A DNA stretch of 64,000 nucleotides from an uncultured Collinsella sp. (GCA_937925715.1 CALAMG010000004.1:1-64000); one strand, 5' to 3'; shown: positions 8,752 to 17,635, numbered from the stretch's first letter. Numbers and translations are program-made. The notes: a model not told the origin generated them from the letters alone.

Positions 8752-9708
8752 ATGAAGATTGCCCTGATCGAACCGTTGGGAGTACCCGAGCAGACCATCG
8801 ACAGGCTCTCCGCACCCCTTAAGGACGCCGGACACGAGTTTGTCTATTTCGATACCAAAACAACCGATCCGGCCGAGCTCGCTCGACGCAGCGAGGGCGC
8901 CGAGGTCGTCATGATCGCCAACAACCCCTACCCTGCCGAGGTCGTCGCCGGCGCCGATGCGCTCAAGATGATCGCCGTTGCCTTTACGGGCATCGACCAC
9001 GTGGGGCTTTCCGCCTGCCGTGAGCGCGGTGTTGAGGTTCGCAACTGCGCCGGCTACTCCGACGTTTCGGTCGCCGAGCTCACCTTTGGCCTGACCATCG
9101 ACGTGCTGCGCAAGGTGGGCGCCGCCGATGCCGCCGTCCGCAGCGGCAAGACGAGCGCCGGCCTAATGGGCACCGAGATCCGCGACAAGACCGTGGGTAT
9201 CGTGGGCTGCGGTAAGATCGGCTGCGCCACGGGTCGTCTCTTTAAGGCCTTTGGCGCCCGCGTGCTGGGATATGCCCGCCACGAGCATCCCGAGGCAGCC
9301 GAGGCCGGCATTGAGCAGGTTTCGCTCGAGCAGTTGCTCGCCGAGTCCGATATCGTAAGCCTGCACCTGCCTAACAATGACACCACGCGCAAGAGCTTTG
9401 GCACCGAGCAGTTCGCCCAGATGAAGGACGGTGCCGTCTTTATCAACTGCGCCCGCGGTGCCATCGTGGATAACGATGCCCTTGCCCAGGCACTCAACGA
9501 CGATAAGCTCGCCGGTGCCGGCATCGACGTCTTTGATATGGAGCCGCCCATCCCCGCCGACTACGCGCTCGTCAACGCCAAGAACTGCACCTTCACGCCA
9601 CATGTAGGCTTCCTTACGCACGAGGCCATGCAGCGCCGCGCCAAGATTGAGTTCGACAACGTCGTCGCCTACGTCGAGGGTCGCGCGCAAAACGTTTGCG
9701 AGCTGTAG
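8752..9708 (+). CDS. D-isomer-specific 2-hydroxyacid dehydrogenase
   Basis: This 318-residue NAD-dependent reductase belongs to the D-2-hydroxyacid dehydrogenase family, interconverting a 2-keto acid and a D-2-hydroxy acid. The NAD-binding loop GIVGCGKIG is at residues 149-157. The catalytic triad is visible as Arg235 in NCARGAIVD, Glu264 in DMEPP and His284 in TPHVGF. The substrate (hydroxypyruvate, glyoxylate or other) cannot be told from sequence. The ATG at 8752 follows TTGAGGAGTCACAAG, a strong ribosome-binding site. A GC-rich hairpin follows the stop codon. Confidence 0.9.
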   Translation: MKIALIEPLGVPEQTIDRLSAPLKDAGHEFVYFDTKTTDPAELARRSEGAEVVMIANNPYPAEVVAGADALKMIAVAFTGIDHVGLSACRERGVEVRNCAGYSDVSVAELTFGLTIDVLRKVGAADAAVRSGKTSAGLMGTEIRDKTVGIVGCGKIGCATGRLFKAFGARVLGYARHEHPEAAEAGIEQVSLEQLLAESDIVSLHLPNNDTTRKSFGTEQFAQMKDGAVFINCARGAIVDNDALAQALNDDKLAGAGIDVFDMEPPIPADYALVNAKNCTFTPHVGFLTHEAMQRRAKIEFDNVVAYVEGRAQNVCEL

Positions 9709-9717
9709 TCAAACGAG

Positions 9718-9758
9718 GGCGGGGCAAAACCTCATCGCAGGCCTACCCCGCCTTCTTT
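9718..9758 (+). terminator. Terminator of the hydroxyacid dehydrogenase gene
   Basis: A 7-bp stem (ggcgggg with ccccgcc) is followed by TTCTTTGGTT, 10 nt after the stop codon. The stem is short and the T-tract is broken, so it may be modest in strength. Confidence 0.6.
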
Positions 9759-9790
9759 GGTTCAACTAACCTGACCCCTTTGCACCATAG

Positions 9791-9827
9791 CAAAAAGGGG
9801 CAAAGCCATCTGCTGGCTTTGCCCCTT
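9791..9827 (-). terminator. Terminator of the glycerol dehydrogenase gene
   Basis: A perfect 14-bp stem (aaggggcaaagcca with its complement) and a 5-nt loop continues into TTTTTGC on the minus strand. It lies 13 nt after the stop codon of the gene at 9840. Confidence 0.85.
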
Positions 9828-9839
9828 CCTTAGCTTGAT

Positions 9840-10940
9840 TTACTCATCCATGAGATAGTAGTGGCCCAGTGCGTCGGCACCCAGGATGGCGTTTGCGACC
9901 ATCTCGGGCGTCACCTCAAACGGCATGTTGCACATGGTGTCCTCGGGCGCGCACGCAGCCTCGGCAACAATCATGGCCTTCTCGCGCGTAAGCTCGGCAA
10001 CGCCAAGTTCCTTCATCGTGACCGGCAGACCCAGCTCAATGCAGAAGCCCAAGACTTCCTCGAGCTTCTCGGTCGGGGCATCCTCGAGTACCAGCTGGAC
10101 GATGGTGCCGAAGGCGACCTTCTCGCCGTGATACATGCTGTGGCACTCGGGCAGCATCGTCAGACCATTGTGGATGGCATGAGCAGCAGCAAGGCCCGAG
10201 CTCTCAAAGCCAATGCCGGAGAGCAGCGTATTGGCCTCGATGATGTGCTCCACGGCAGGCGTCAGCGCGCCCTTCTCCAGCGCGACCTTGGCCTTGACGC
10301 CATCGGCCATAAGCGTCTCGTAGCAGAGCTTGGCGAGCGCCAGGCCGGCCATTCCGCCCTTGCCGCCGGCGCAGGTGCCGCCGTCGGCATCGTGCGTCGC
10401 CTGAGCCTCGAAATAGGTTGCGAGCGCATCGCCCATACCGGAAACCGTCAGGCGCACCGGGCTCGCCGCGATAACCGTCGTATCCATAAGGACGATATTG
10501 GGGTTCGCCTTAAGGAAGAGGTACTTGTCGAACTGGCCGTCATCGGTATAGAGCACCGAAAGTGCCGAGCACGGTGCATCGGTCGAAGCAATGGTGGGGC
10601 AAATGATAACCGGGGACTCCAGGTAGTAGGCGACGGCCTTCGCGGTGTCGAGGATCTTGCCGCCACCGACGCCGACGACGATATCGCAACCGTTGTCGCG
10701 AGCGAGCGCAACCAGGCGATCGACCTCGCCCTTGGAGCACTCGCCGTTAAAATCCTCAAACAGCAGCTCGGCCTTAGCCTCGGCAAAGCCGCCCTCGATC
10801 TTGGCACCGACGCGCTTCTTGCCCGAAGGCGTCACGATGACGAGGGCCTTAGCGCCGAGCGGCTCGACATAGGAGCCGAGCTTGGCCAGCTCGTCCGGAC
10901 CCTGGATGTACTTGCTGGGGCTATTGAAAATTGCAGCCAT
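9840..10940 (-). CDS. gldA: Glycerol dehydrogenase
   Basis: This 366-residue member of the iron/zinc alcohol dehydrogenase superfamily matches GldA, which oxidises glycerol to dihydroxyacetone with NAD. The N-terminus has the GldA pattern SPSKYIQGPDELAKLGSY. The nucleotide-binding loop is GVGGGKILDTAKA, and the metal ligands fall in DALATYFEA, AAHAIHNG and SMYHGEKVAFG. It lies downstream of a second iron-type alcohol dehydrogenase on the same strand, but a terminator lies between them, so the two may be controlled separately. It has its own terminator just after the stop codon. Confidence 0.93.
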   Translation of the reverse strand: MAAIFNSPSKYIQGPDELAKLGSYVEPLGAKALVIVTPSGKKRVGAKIEGGFAEAKAELLFEDFNGECSKGEVDRLVALARDNGCDIVVGVGGGKILDTAKAVAYYLESPVIICPTIASTDAPCSALSVLYTDDGQFDKYLFLKANPNIVLMDTTVIAASPVRLTVSGMGDALATYFEAQATHDADGGTCAGGKGGMAGLALAKLCYETLMADGVKAKVALEKGALTPAVEHIIEANTLLSGIGFESSGLAAAHAIHNGLTMLPECHSMYHGEKVAFGTIVQLVLEDAPTEKLEEVLGFCIELGLPVTMKELGVAELTREKAMIVAEAACAPEDTMCNMPFEVTPEMVANAILGADALGHYYLMDE

Positions 10941-10959
10941 AACTATCCCATTCTCTAAA

Positions 10960-11001
10960 AGAAAAAAGAAAGGGGCTCCGTACAGATACGTGCGGAACCC
11001 C
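10960..11001 (-). terminator. Terminator of the iron alcohol dehydrogenase gene
   Basis: The stem cggagcccc (10972-10980 complement) pairs with ggggttccg with one wobble and is followed on the minus strand by TTTCTTTTTTC. It sits between the two dehydrogenase genes. Confidence 0.8.
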
Positions 11002-11023
11002 TCGTTACGATAACAAGAGTCGA

Positions 11024-12247
11024 TTAGAAATCGATGTCGGTGTCGTAGTAGCAGGCCTTGAGGATCTTCTCGAAGTCGGCAGCCTTGGTCTCACGCGGGT
11101 TCTCGGGCGTGCAGGCGTCCTGCTCGGCGTTCACGGCAATCTCGGGCAGCTTGGCGAGGAACTCCTCCTCGGAAACCATCTGCGGGTTCTCGGCGTCGAC
11201 CTTCACGCCACCATTCGCGTAATCCTTGATGGACTGCGGAATGTTGAGCTGGTCGTTGAGGTCGCGGATCTTCTGGACGAGCGCAGCGATGAGCTCCTCG
11301 TTGGTCTCGCCGGGAAGGTGCAGGATCTCCTTGGCCACGTAAGCGTAACGCTCGGCAGCACGGGGATCCTTGGAGTTCCACTGGATGACCTTGCCCAGGT
11401 ACATGGCGTTAGCGGCACCGTGGATGATGTGGCCGTTCTCGAAGGCAGCACCGGTCTTGTGAGCCATGGAGTGAACGATGCCGAGCAGGCCCGAGGAGAA
11501 GGCGATACCGGCGATGCACTGAGCCTCGTGCATGTGCTGACGGGCCTCATGGTCGCCAGCATAGGACTTGGGCAGCCACTCGACGATCTCGCGGATGCCG
11601 TGCAGAGCGTTGGCGTCGGTGAACATAGAGGCGCAGGTGGAAACGTAGGCCTCCATGCAGTGGGTCAGAGCATCCATGCCGGTGTGAGCGCACAGCTTGG
11701 CGGGCATGGTGTAGGTGAGCTCGGGGTCGACGATGGCGACATCAGGGGTGATGTTGAAGTCGGCCAGCGGGTACTTGATGCCCTTTTCGTAATCCGTGAT
11801 GACGGAGAATGCGGTGACCTCGGTAGCAGTGCCGGAGGTAGAGGAAATGGCGCAGAAGTGAGCCTTCTGACGCAGCTCGGGGAAGCTGAACGGCTGGATA
11901 ATGTTGTCGAAGGACTCCTCGGGATACTCGTAGAAGACCCACATGGCCTTAGCAGCATCGATGGGCGAACCGCCGCCGATAGCAACAATCCAGTCGGGCT
12001 CGAAGTCGCGCATAGCGGCTGCGCCCTTCATGACGGTCTCGATGGAGGGATCGGACTCGACGCCCTCGAACAGCTTGACCTCCATGCCGGCCTCTTTGAG
12101 GTCGGCCTCAACGTCCTGCAGGAACCCGCCGCGGCGCATAGAGCTGCCGCCAGAAACGATGATGGCCTTCTTACCCTTGAGGTTCTTCACCTCGTGGCGA
12201 GCGCCCTCACCAAAGTACAGATCGCGAGGATTGGTAAAACGTCCCAT
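11024..12247 (-). CDS. Iron-containing alcohol dehydrogenase
   Basis: This 407-residue protein resembles the C-terminal dehydrogenase domain of AdhE and stand-alone butanol dehydrogenases. It reduces aldehydes to alcohols or the reverse. The coenzyme loop is GGGSPIDAAKAMWVFYE, very close to the AdhE version. Metal-binding histidines are in GMDALTHCMEAY, SMAHKTGAAF and GHIIHGAANA. The ATG at 12247 follows TAGGAGGCACAGT, a strong ribosome-binding site, which rules out the longer frame to 12298. The redox partner and substrate remain undetermined. Confidence 0.92.
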   Translation of the reverse strand: MGRFTNPRDLYFGEGARHEVKNLKGKKAIIVSGGSSMRRGGFLQDVEADLKEAGMEVKLFEGVESDPSIETVMKGAAAMRDFEPDWIVAIGGGSPIDAAKAMWVFYEYPEESFDNIIQPFSFPELRQKAHFCAISSTSGTATEVTAFSVITDYEKGIKYPLADFNITPDVAIVDPELTYTMPAKLCAHTGMDALTHCMEAYVSTCASMFTDANALHGIREIVEWLPKSYAGDHEARQHMHEAQCIAGIAFSSGLLGIVHSMAHKTGAAFENGHIIHGAANAMYLGKVIQWNSKDPRAAERYAYVAKEILHLPGETNEELIAALVQKIRDLNDQLNIPQSIKDYANGGVKVDAENPQMVSEEEFLAKLPEIAVNAEQDACTPENPRETKAADFEKILKACYYDTDIDF

Positions 12248-12747
12248 ACTGTGCCTCCTAAACAAGCCCCTCTTAGACTTGCGTATATAACGGAGCACCC
12301 AATTGGCTCCGTTAGGACCGGTTTGCGCGTTGCCGGCGATGACAATGCGCGATGTCTAAACGTCTCAACGCTCAGACAAACACTATTTTACCGTTCTGGT
12401 TGGTCAGTTATTCACCTAAAGCCGCCAATGATGAAACGTTTTTTCTATCCCTGAAGACCCTTGTGCGGCATTCATACTCCCAAGCTGGGCAAACGTTTTA
12501 TCAAGGTTGACTACATATCCCGGGCAGGACCGTGCCCCTCCAAAATATGCACCGTTCGCCGCCAAAAATCGACCGTTTGCGGCACCGTGATACCACTCGG
12601 CCGTCCAAGGTGCCGACATTTGTGCGACATCCGTCTTCGTGGTGCAAAGGTGCAAGTCCAAGTGCGGCACCCCCGGTGTGCCACATGCGGGTAAACTAGA
12701 ACCTTATATAGAAACATTTGAACCCTAACCGCAGCAAAGGAGGCCCC
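12248..12747. other. Divergent intergenic region without a recognisable gene
   Basis: This 500-bp stretch separates the alcohol dehydrogenase from the divergent unknown pair at 12748. No open frame here has family features. The part near the dehydrogenase is AT-richer and contains a TAAAAT-like -10 candidate on the minus strand. Near 12665-12685 a short GGCAC/GTGCC hairpin precedes TAAACT, a possible -10 for the plus-strand operon. I see no riboswitch. Confidence 0.5.
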
Positions 12748-13824
12748 ATGGCATTCGATCCCATTCAAGAGGATTGCCATCGCCTCGTTCTTGAGGCCTT
12801 GCGCCGCGACAATATCCCGCTCACCGACGGTGCCGCCGTAGAGCGTCTGATGGAACAATTCACCCGCAACCCCGCACCGCTCATCGTGCACGACCGCGAC
12901 CGCGCCGGGCACCTCATTGCCAAGGTGGTCGAGGCCGTCGACTACCGCATTCCCTTTATCCCTGACGATACCCAGGCCGAGCAAGAAGAAGCAGCTGCCG
13001 AGAACATGCTCCGCGAGGCAGCCGCGCTCGATCCGGCCAACTGGGACGCTCAGCGCATGCTGACCGCCCTCACCGCCAGCTCCAACGAGGAATACGTGCA
13101 GTATCTGGTGTCCAAGTGCGACGAGGTGGAGCACGATCTGGCGCTCAAGATCGCCTCGGCGCAGGACCCCTACGAGCGCGAGGCCGCTGGCGACCTTATG
13201 CGCCGCCCCTACCTGCGCTGGCTTGCCGCCTTGGCATCGCGCGCGCTCATTAGCGGCCGCTACCGCATGTCGCTCGAAGCCGCAAACCGCAGCCTCGACT
13301 TTGCCCCCAACGATCCTGCCGGCGTCCGCCACACCGCAATGCTCGCCATGGCAAAGCTCGAATACCCCGCCGAGGAGCTCAAGCGCTTTCGCTCCGCTCA
13401 CTCCGTGCCGTACCTCGCGAATACCCCGCTGCGCCGCCGCCCCAAAGATGCGGAGCGTGACTTGGACCCGTGGACGCTCATCGCGCTGATGAGCGCAGCC
13501 TGGCGCGAGCTGGATTACGATGGCGCCGAGCACTACTTGCGCATCCTTGCGCGCTCGTGTCCGCACGCAGCCGAGGCGCTCTACTTCCAAACCGAGTTTC
13601 CCGATGGCGTCTATGCCCGCGTCAACGTGGGTGCGGGCTCCACCGACGAGCTTGTCCTCGCGCTGTCCGAGGCGACGCCGGTACTGCAGGAGGGCCTGGG
13701 CGCCCCCGACAACGCCAGCTTTGCCGCCTGGGTCGCCACCAACGATATCGTGCGTTCCCAAATCGATGAGCGCATACTGCGGGCGGCCGAGCAGGGTTTG
13801 CCGTTTAAGGGAGGAGACCTCTAA
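12748..13824 (+). CDS. Helical repeat-like protein, paralogue of next gene
   Basis: I do not recognise this 358-residue protein. It is soluble, acidic and alanine/leucine-rich, with helix-turn-helix periodicity typical of TPR-like scaffolds, for example ALASRALISGRYRMSLEAAN and MAKLEYPAEELKRF. It shares layout and scattered identities with the next gene (LDPANWDAQRML against IDAHVLDAQLLA), which suggests an old tandem duplication. The start ATG at 12748 follows AAAGGAGGCCCC. Its stop overlaps the next start in TAATG, so the two are translationally coupled. The MurT-GatD fusion lies downstream on the same strand. Confidence 0.75.
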   Translation: MAFDPIQEDCHRLVLEALRRDNIPLTDGAAVERLMEQFTRNPAPLIVHDRDRAGHLIAKVVEAVDYRIPFIPDDTQAEQEEAAAENMLREAAALDPANWDAQRMLTALTASSNEEYVQYLVSKCDEVEHDLALKIASAQDPYEREAAGDLMRRPYLRWLAALASRALISGRYRMSLEAANRSLDFAPNDPAGVRHTAMLAMAKLEYPAEELKRFRSAHSVPYLANTPLRRRPKDAERDLDPWTLIALMSAAWRELDYDGAEHYLRILARSCPHAAEALYFQTEFPDGVYARVNVGAGSTDELVLALSEATPVLQEGLGAPDNASFAAWVATNDIVRSQIDERILRAAEQGLPFKGGDL

Positions 13825-14867
13825 TGGATCCGAGCGTCTACATCCCCGCCTACCTGGAGCGCGCCTACGTTGCGTCGCACCCCGAACTCACCGATGCAGC
13901 ACGCGAGCTTGTCCATAACGACGTGAGCGTCAACCCTCATAAGTATGCGCAGACCGAGCATGCCCAGGCACTGCTGTCCTATGCCGGCGTTCATCGCCAC
14001 CTGCTCGACGAGCTCCATCGCATCGAGGACATGGGCAGCGACGAGGAGTTTGAGCAGACGCGCAACCGCCTGTTCGACGATATGCGTGATGAGCTGCTCA
14101 AGATCGTCCGCATCGATGCGCATGTCCTCGATGCCCAGCTGCTCGCCATCATTTTGGCGGACACGCCCGTCGACGCCTGCCTGGGCGATCTGATGAAGCT
14201 CGAGGCGACCACGGCCGATTACCTGCAGCAAAGCGTGCCCGGGTTTGACATGGAAGCCCCGCACTACTGGGCCAATAATGTTTTGGCCGATGGTGTCACC
14301 GCAGCAGACCTTACCGTGAGCGAGCCGGCTCTTATCGGGTGGCTTCACACGCTCGAGGCCATCTCGCAGCTGTGCATGGCGAGCGCCCGCTACCGCGCTG
14401 CCGCCAACTACGCCCGCCGCGTCCTTAAGGCAGAAGGCTATCCCACCCGAGCCGCAGGCACCGTGCTGCTCGCCCTCGCTCGTCTGGAAGACGAGGACGG
14501 CTTTTTTGCCCTGGCTCACCAACTCGAGGAACAGGTGGGGGCTGATGCACTCGAGAACTCCCCCTGGTACCTGCTCGCCCGCACCATCCTCTTGTTCAAA
14601 ACAAACAAGATGCGCCCGGCGACACGCGCGCTGCGTGAGTTTGCCAACCGTTGCGAGGGCGGCGCGTTCTTCTTGCTGAACCCCATGTACCAGACGCCGT
14701 ACCTTCCCTGCCGACCCGAGCCGCGCGATCCCTGGGATCTTTCGCACCAGGCCGTTTGGGAAGCGGACGGTATTATCTCGGACACTCCCGACTTTGCCCC
14801 CTGGGCCAATGCCTGTGAAGACGTGTCACAGCTTGCCCAGGAATTTGCGCGCCGCTACGGTTTTTAG
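13824..14867 (+). CDS. Helical repeat-like protein, second paralogue
   Basis: This 347-residue protein is the partner of the preceding gene and starts within its stop codon (TAATG). It has the same helical, TPR-like texture, with repeat-like units such as ASARYRAAANYARRVLKAEG and ALARLEDEDGFFALAHQLEE. The C-terminal third, around residues 285-320, is richer in proline and aromatic residues. No catalytic motif, signal peptide or membrane segment is visible. Both proteins probably form a heteromeric scaffold (inference from paralogy and coupling). The MurT-GatD gene starts 46 nt after its stop codon, so a link to cell-wall work is possible but unproven. Confidence 0.75.
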   Translation: MDPSVYIPAYLERAYVASHPELTDAARELVHNDVSVNPHKYAQTEHAQALLSYAGVHRHLLDELHRIEDMGSDEEFEQTRNRLFDDMRDELLKIVRIDAHVLDAQLLAIILADTPVDACLGDLMKLEATTADYLQQSVPGFDMEAPHYWANNVLADGVTAADLTVSEPALIGWLHTLEAISQLCMASARYRAAANYARRVLKAEGYPTRAAGTVLLALARLEDEDGFFALAHQLEEQVGADALENSPWYLLARTILLFKTNKMRPATRALREFANRCEGGAFFLLNPMYQTPYLPCRPEPRDPWDLSHQAVWEADGIISDTPDFAPWANACEDVSQLAQEFARRYGF

Positions 14868-14912
14868 TGACGCACTCGACCCGACCATGTCGTTTACGTT
14901 AGGAACGGTTTC

Positions 14913-17087
14913 ATGAACCTCCGCTCATCTCTCGCCTGTACCTCGAGCGATATCGCTCGCTGGGGACTGCGCTCTGTCCTCAAACGCCAGGGCGGCGTAC
15001 TCCCCGGCCGCATCGCCATGAAGATCGACCCCGAGCTGCTAAGCGACCTCGCCGGCCTTATCGACCGCAGCGTGGTGATCACCGGCACCAACGGCAAGAC
15101 CACCACCTCCAACCTCATCGCCGACGCTGTTGCCGCCAGCGGTGCCACCGTGGTATGCAACCGCGCCGGCAACAACATGGAGCCGGGCGTGGTGGGTGCA
15201 CTGCTCGAGGCGCGCAGCGGCCTCAAGCGAGCCGGCGGCAAGCGCGTGGGCGTTTTTGAATGCGATGAGCTCTACACCGTGCGCGTCCTGCCCAAGCTCA
15301 AGCCGACGTACTTCGTGCTGCTCAACCTGTTCCGCGACCAGCTAGATCGCTATGGCGAGATCGATCACACCCAGGAGGTCATCGCCCACGCGTTGGAGCT
15401 TTCGCCGGCAACGACGCTCATCTACAACGCCGACGACCCGCTGTGCGCCTCGATTGCCGCGCGCGTTCCCAACGCGAGTATTGCCTTTGGCATCGATGGC
15501 GCCACCGACACCGAGTCCGACCGTATTAGCGACTCGCGCTTTTGCTCACAGTGCAACGCCCCGTTGGAGTATGACTACGTGCAATACGGCCAGCTCGGCG
15601 CCTACCATTGCCCCTCGTGCGGCTGGGCCCGCCCTGTGCTTGTCCGTCGCGTGACGGGCGTGGAGCTCGGCTGCGACGGCTACGACTTTGACCTGGTCTT
15701 TGGATCTGCGCCCGACGCGGCTGCCGCACACATCGCCACACGCTACAACGGCCTGTACATGGTCTACAACGTTGCCGCCGCCTTCTTTGCCGCGCACGAG
15801 TTGGGCGTGGATACGGCGCTTCTACAGCCTACGCTCGATGCCTACGTCCCCGCCGGCGGACGTATGGGGCGCTGGGATATCGCCGGCCGCACCGTCGAGG
15901 CCAACCTGGCTAAGAATCCCGTAGGCTTCGATCGACAAATCCAGTCCATCAAGACGGCAGGCGGCAGACTCTGCGCTTTCTTCCTCAACGACAACGATGC
16001 CGACGGCCACGATGTATCGTGGATCTACGACGTCGACTTTGAGCGCATCGCCGACACGCCGGGTCTTGTCGCCTTTGCCGGAGGCACGCGCGCGCACGAC
16101 ATGCAGGTGCGCCTCAAGTACGCCGGCATCGATGCCGCGATTATCTCGGACGTCGCGCAGGCAATTGGCGCCGTGGCAGACGAGGCCGCCGATGACACCT
16201 TCTACGCCGTCGCCAACTACACGGCCTTCCCGCCGCTGGTCAAGGAACTCGACGGACTGAAGGGCGCCACTGCCGACGCTGTTGCCGGGCGCGCCGTAGC
16301 CCGTGCCGACGGCAGCGCTCTTCCTGTCGGCATCGCGCCAGTCGAGCTTTCGCGCCCGCTGCGCATCGTCTACCTGTATCCCGATGCCCTTAACCTCTAT
16401 GGCGACGGCGGCAATGTTATCGCGCTCGAGCGCCGTTGCTCCTGGCGTGGCATTCCCGCGCGTGTAGACGAGGTCCGTATGGGCGAAACGCTTGATTTGA
16501 CGGACGCCGATATCGTCATGATGGGTGGCGGCTCCGACCGCGACCAGCTAGCCGTGGCACACGAGCTGCTCGCCCAAAAAGACAAGGTAGCGGCCTATGT
16601 TGAGGATGGCGGCTCGCTGCTTGCCATCTGTGGCAGCTATCAGCTGCTCGGCCGTTCGTACTATATGGGCGAGAATCGCATCGAGGGCCTGGGCGTCATT
16701 GCCGCCGAAACCGTACGCGGCTCCGACCGCCTGATCGGCAACGTAGCCGTCAAAACCGATCTGGCACCCGAGCCCTTTGTGGGATTCGAGAACCACGGTG
16801 GCCGCACGCTTTTGGACGCCGAGGCCACGCCGCTCGGAACGTCCGTCGTCACGGGCACCGGCAACAACGGCGATGATGGCTTTGAGGGTCTCATCTACAA
16901 GGGCGTCATCGGCACGTACCTACACGGACCGGCACTGCCCAAAAACCCCGAACTCGCCGACTGGCTCATTACCCACGCCCTCGAGCGGCGTGGCGATGCA
17001 CAGGCCGCCGCCCTGCTGCCGCTCAAGCCCCTCGACGACGCCTACGAGCACGCCGCCCACGACGCCGCCATGAAGCTCCTCCCCTAG
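14913..17087 (+). CDS. MurT-GatD fusion, lipid II isoglutaminyl synthase
   Basis: Both subunits of the lipid II amidating enzyme lie in one 724-residue chain. The complex turns the D-Glu of the peptidoglycan stem into D-isoglutamine using glutamine and ATP. Residues 1 to about 450 are MurT: P-loop TGTNGKTTT (57-65), a Cys4 zinc ribbon (Cys211, Cys214, Cys233, Cys236) and the DUF1727 region with NPVGFDRQIQ and HDVSWIYDVDFE, which in the family supplies an Asp to the amidotransferase triad. From about residue 488 the chain is GatD: YLYPDALNLYGDGGN, nucleophile Cys573 in LAICGSYQ and His671 in TYLHGP. In staphylococci these are two genes. The ATG at 14913 follows AGGAACGGTTTC. Confidence 0.93.
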   Translation: MNLRSSLACTSSDIARWGLRSVLKRQGGVLPGRIAMKIDPELLSDLAGLIDRSVVITGTNGKTTTSNLIADAVAASGATVVCNRAGNNMEPGVVGALLEARSGLKRAGGKRVGVFECDELYTVRVLPKLKPTYFVLLNLFRDQLDRYGEIDHTQEVIAHALELSPATTLIYNADDPLCASIAARVPNASIAFGIDGATDTESDRISDSRFCSQCNAPLEYDYVQYGQLGAYHCPSCGWARPVLVRRVTGVELGCDGYDFDLVFGSAPDAAAAHIATRYNGLYMVYNVAAAFFAAHELGVDTALLQPTLDAYVPAGGRMGRWDIAGRTVEANLAKNPVGFDRQIQSIKTAGGRLCAFFLNDNDADGHDVSWIYDVDFERIADTPGLVAFAGGTRAHDMQVRLKYAGIDAAIISDVAQAIGAVADEAADDTFYAVANYTAFPPLVKELDGLKGATADAVAGRAVARADGSALPVGIAPVELSRPLRIVYLYPDALNLYGDGGNVIALERRCSWRGIPARVDEVRMGETLDLTDADIVMMGGGSDRDQLAVAHELLAQKDKVAAYVEDGGSLLAICGSYQLLGRSYYMGENRIEGLGVIAAETVRGSDRLIGNVAVKTDLAPEPFVGFENHGGRTLLDAEATPLGTSVVTGTGNNGDDGFEGLIYKGVIGTYLHGPALPKNPELADWLITHALERRGDAQAAALLPLKPLDDAYEHAAHDAAMKLLP

Positions 17088-17094
17088 CACCTCA

Positions 17095-17131
17095 CCACCA
17101 CAAAGGGGACAGGCACCTTTGTGGTGGTTTT
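17095..17131 (+). terminator. Palindromic repeat B copy 1, probable terminator
   Basis: A perfect 12-bp stem, ccaccacaaagg (17095-17106) with cctttgtggtgg (17116-17127), is followed by TTTTG, 7 nt after the stop codon of the MurT-GatD gene. The same palindrome recurs near 52119, 62023 and 62984, so it is a dispersed repeat that here can also end transcription. Confidence 0.7.
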
Positions 17132-17150
17132 GACCCGTCCCAGCGGTTTG

Positions 17151-17285
17151 TCTCAATCTGTAGCATCTAGACCGTTAAAAGTCGTCTTACTGTTACAGAA
17201 TGAGATGTTCGTCCCGACGCCTGCCTTTTGTCTCGATCTGTAACAGATAGAGCCAATTTGCCCGCCCAGATGTTACAGATTGAGA
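17151..17285. repeat. Four alternating 15-16-bp motifs at exact 40-bp spacing
   Basis: Copies of the consensus TCTCAATCTGTAACA start at 17151 (plus), 17191 (minus), 17231 (plus) and 17271 (minus). The starts are exactly 40 bp apart and orientation alternates, giving two hairpin-forming pairs. Parts of palindromic repeat B (cctttgtggtggtttt) flank the array at 17116 and 17314. No gene lies within it. Confidence 0.8.
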
Positions 17286-17385
17286 TATTTGAAAATCGGA
17301 ACAGAAGCCTACTCCTTTGTGGTGGTTTTCCAGTTTGCCAACGATATACGCGCCGGCAAAAAAGTCTGCTATACTCTTTCCCGCT

Positions 17386-17462
17386 GTCCCCATCGTCTAG
17401 CGGCCAAGGACGCCACCCTTTCAAGGTGGATATCGCGGGTTCGAATCCCGCTGGGGGCACCA
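17386..17462 (+). tRNA. tRNA-Glu (anticodon TTC)
   Basis: The acceptor strands GTCCCCA and TGGGGGC pair, with one G-T wobble. The D-arm region contains TCTAGCGGCCAAGGA, the anticodon stem is CCACC/GGTGG around the loop CTTTCAA, and the T-arm is GCGGG-TTCGAAT-CCCGC. The 3' CCA is encoded. TATACT at 17370-17375 is a good -10 element. A strong terminator follows at 17475. Confidence 0.95.
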
Positions 17463-17474
17463 TTTAAATTAAGA

Positions 17475-17506
17475 AGCCCGTTACCCCCGCGGTGACGGGC
17501 TTTTTG
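17475..17506 (+). terminator. Terminator of tRNA-Glu
   Basis: The stem agcccgttacc (17475-17485) pairs with ggtgacgggct (17491-17501) with one wobble and is followed by TTTTTG. A diverged copy of the same terminator lies at about 17663-17695 within the duplicated tRNA end. Confidence 0.88.
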
Positions 17507-17635
17507 CTACCGATATGCCGGGATTCGAACCCGACAGGGTGCGGAGCTGAGGAAACGCGCAAGCGTTTTCCAGCGCAGCACGCAAGGAGCGAAGCGACGA
17601 AGCGGAAGCGGGCGGCGCCAGCCGCACGCGGATAT

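Noticed and set aside
17151..17285. CRISPR array
   Set aside because: Only four 15-bp motifs in alternating orientation; CRISPR repeats are longer and all in one orientation.
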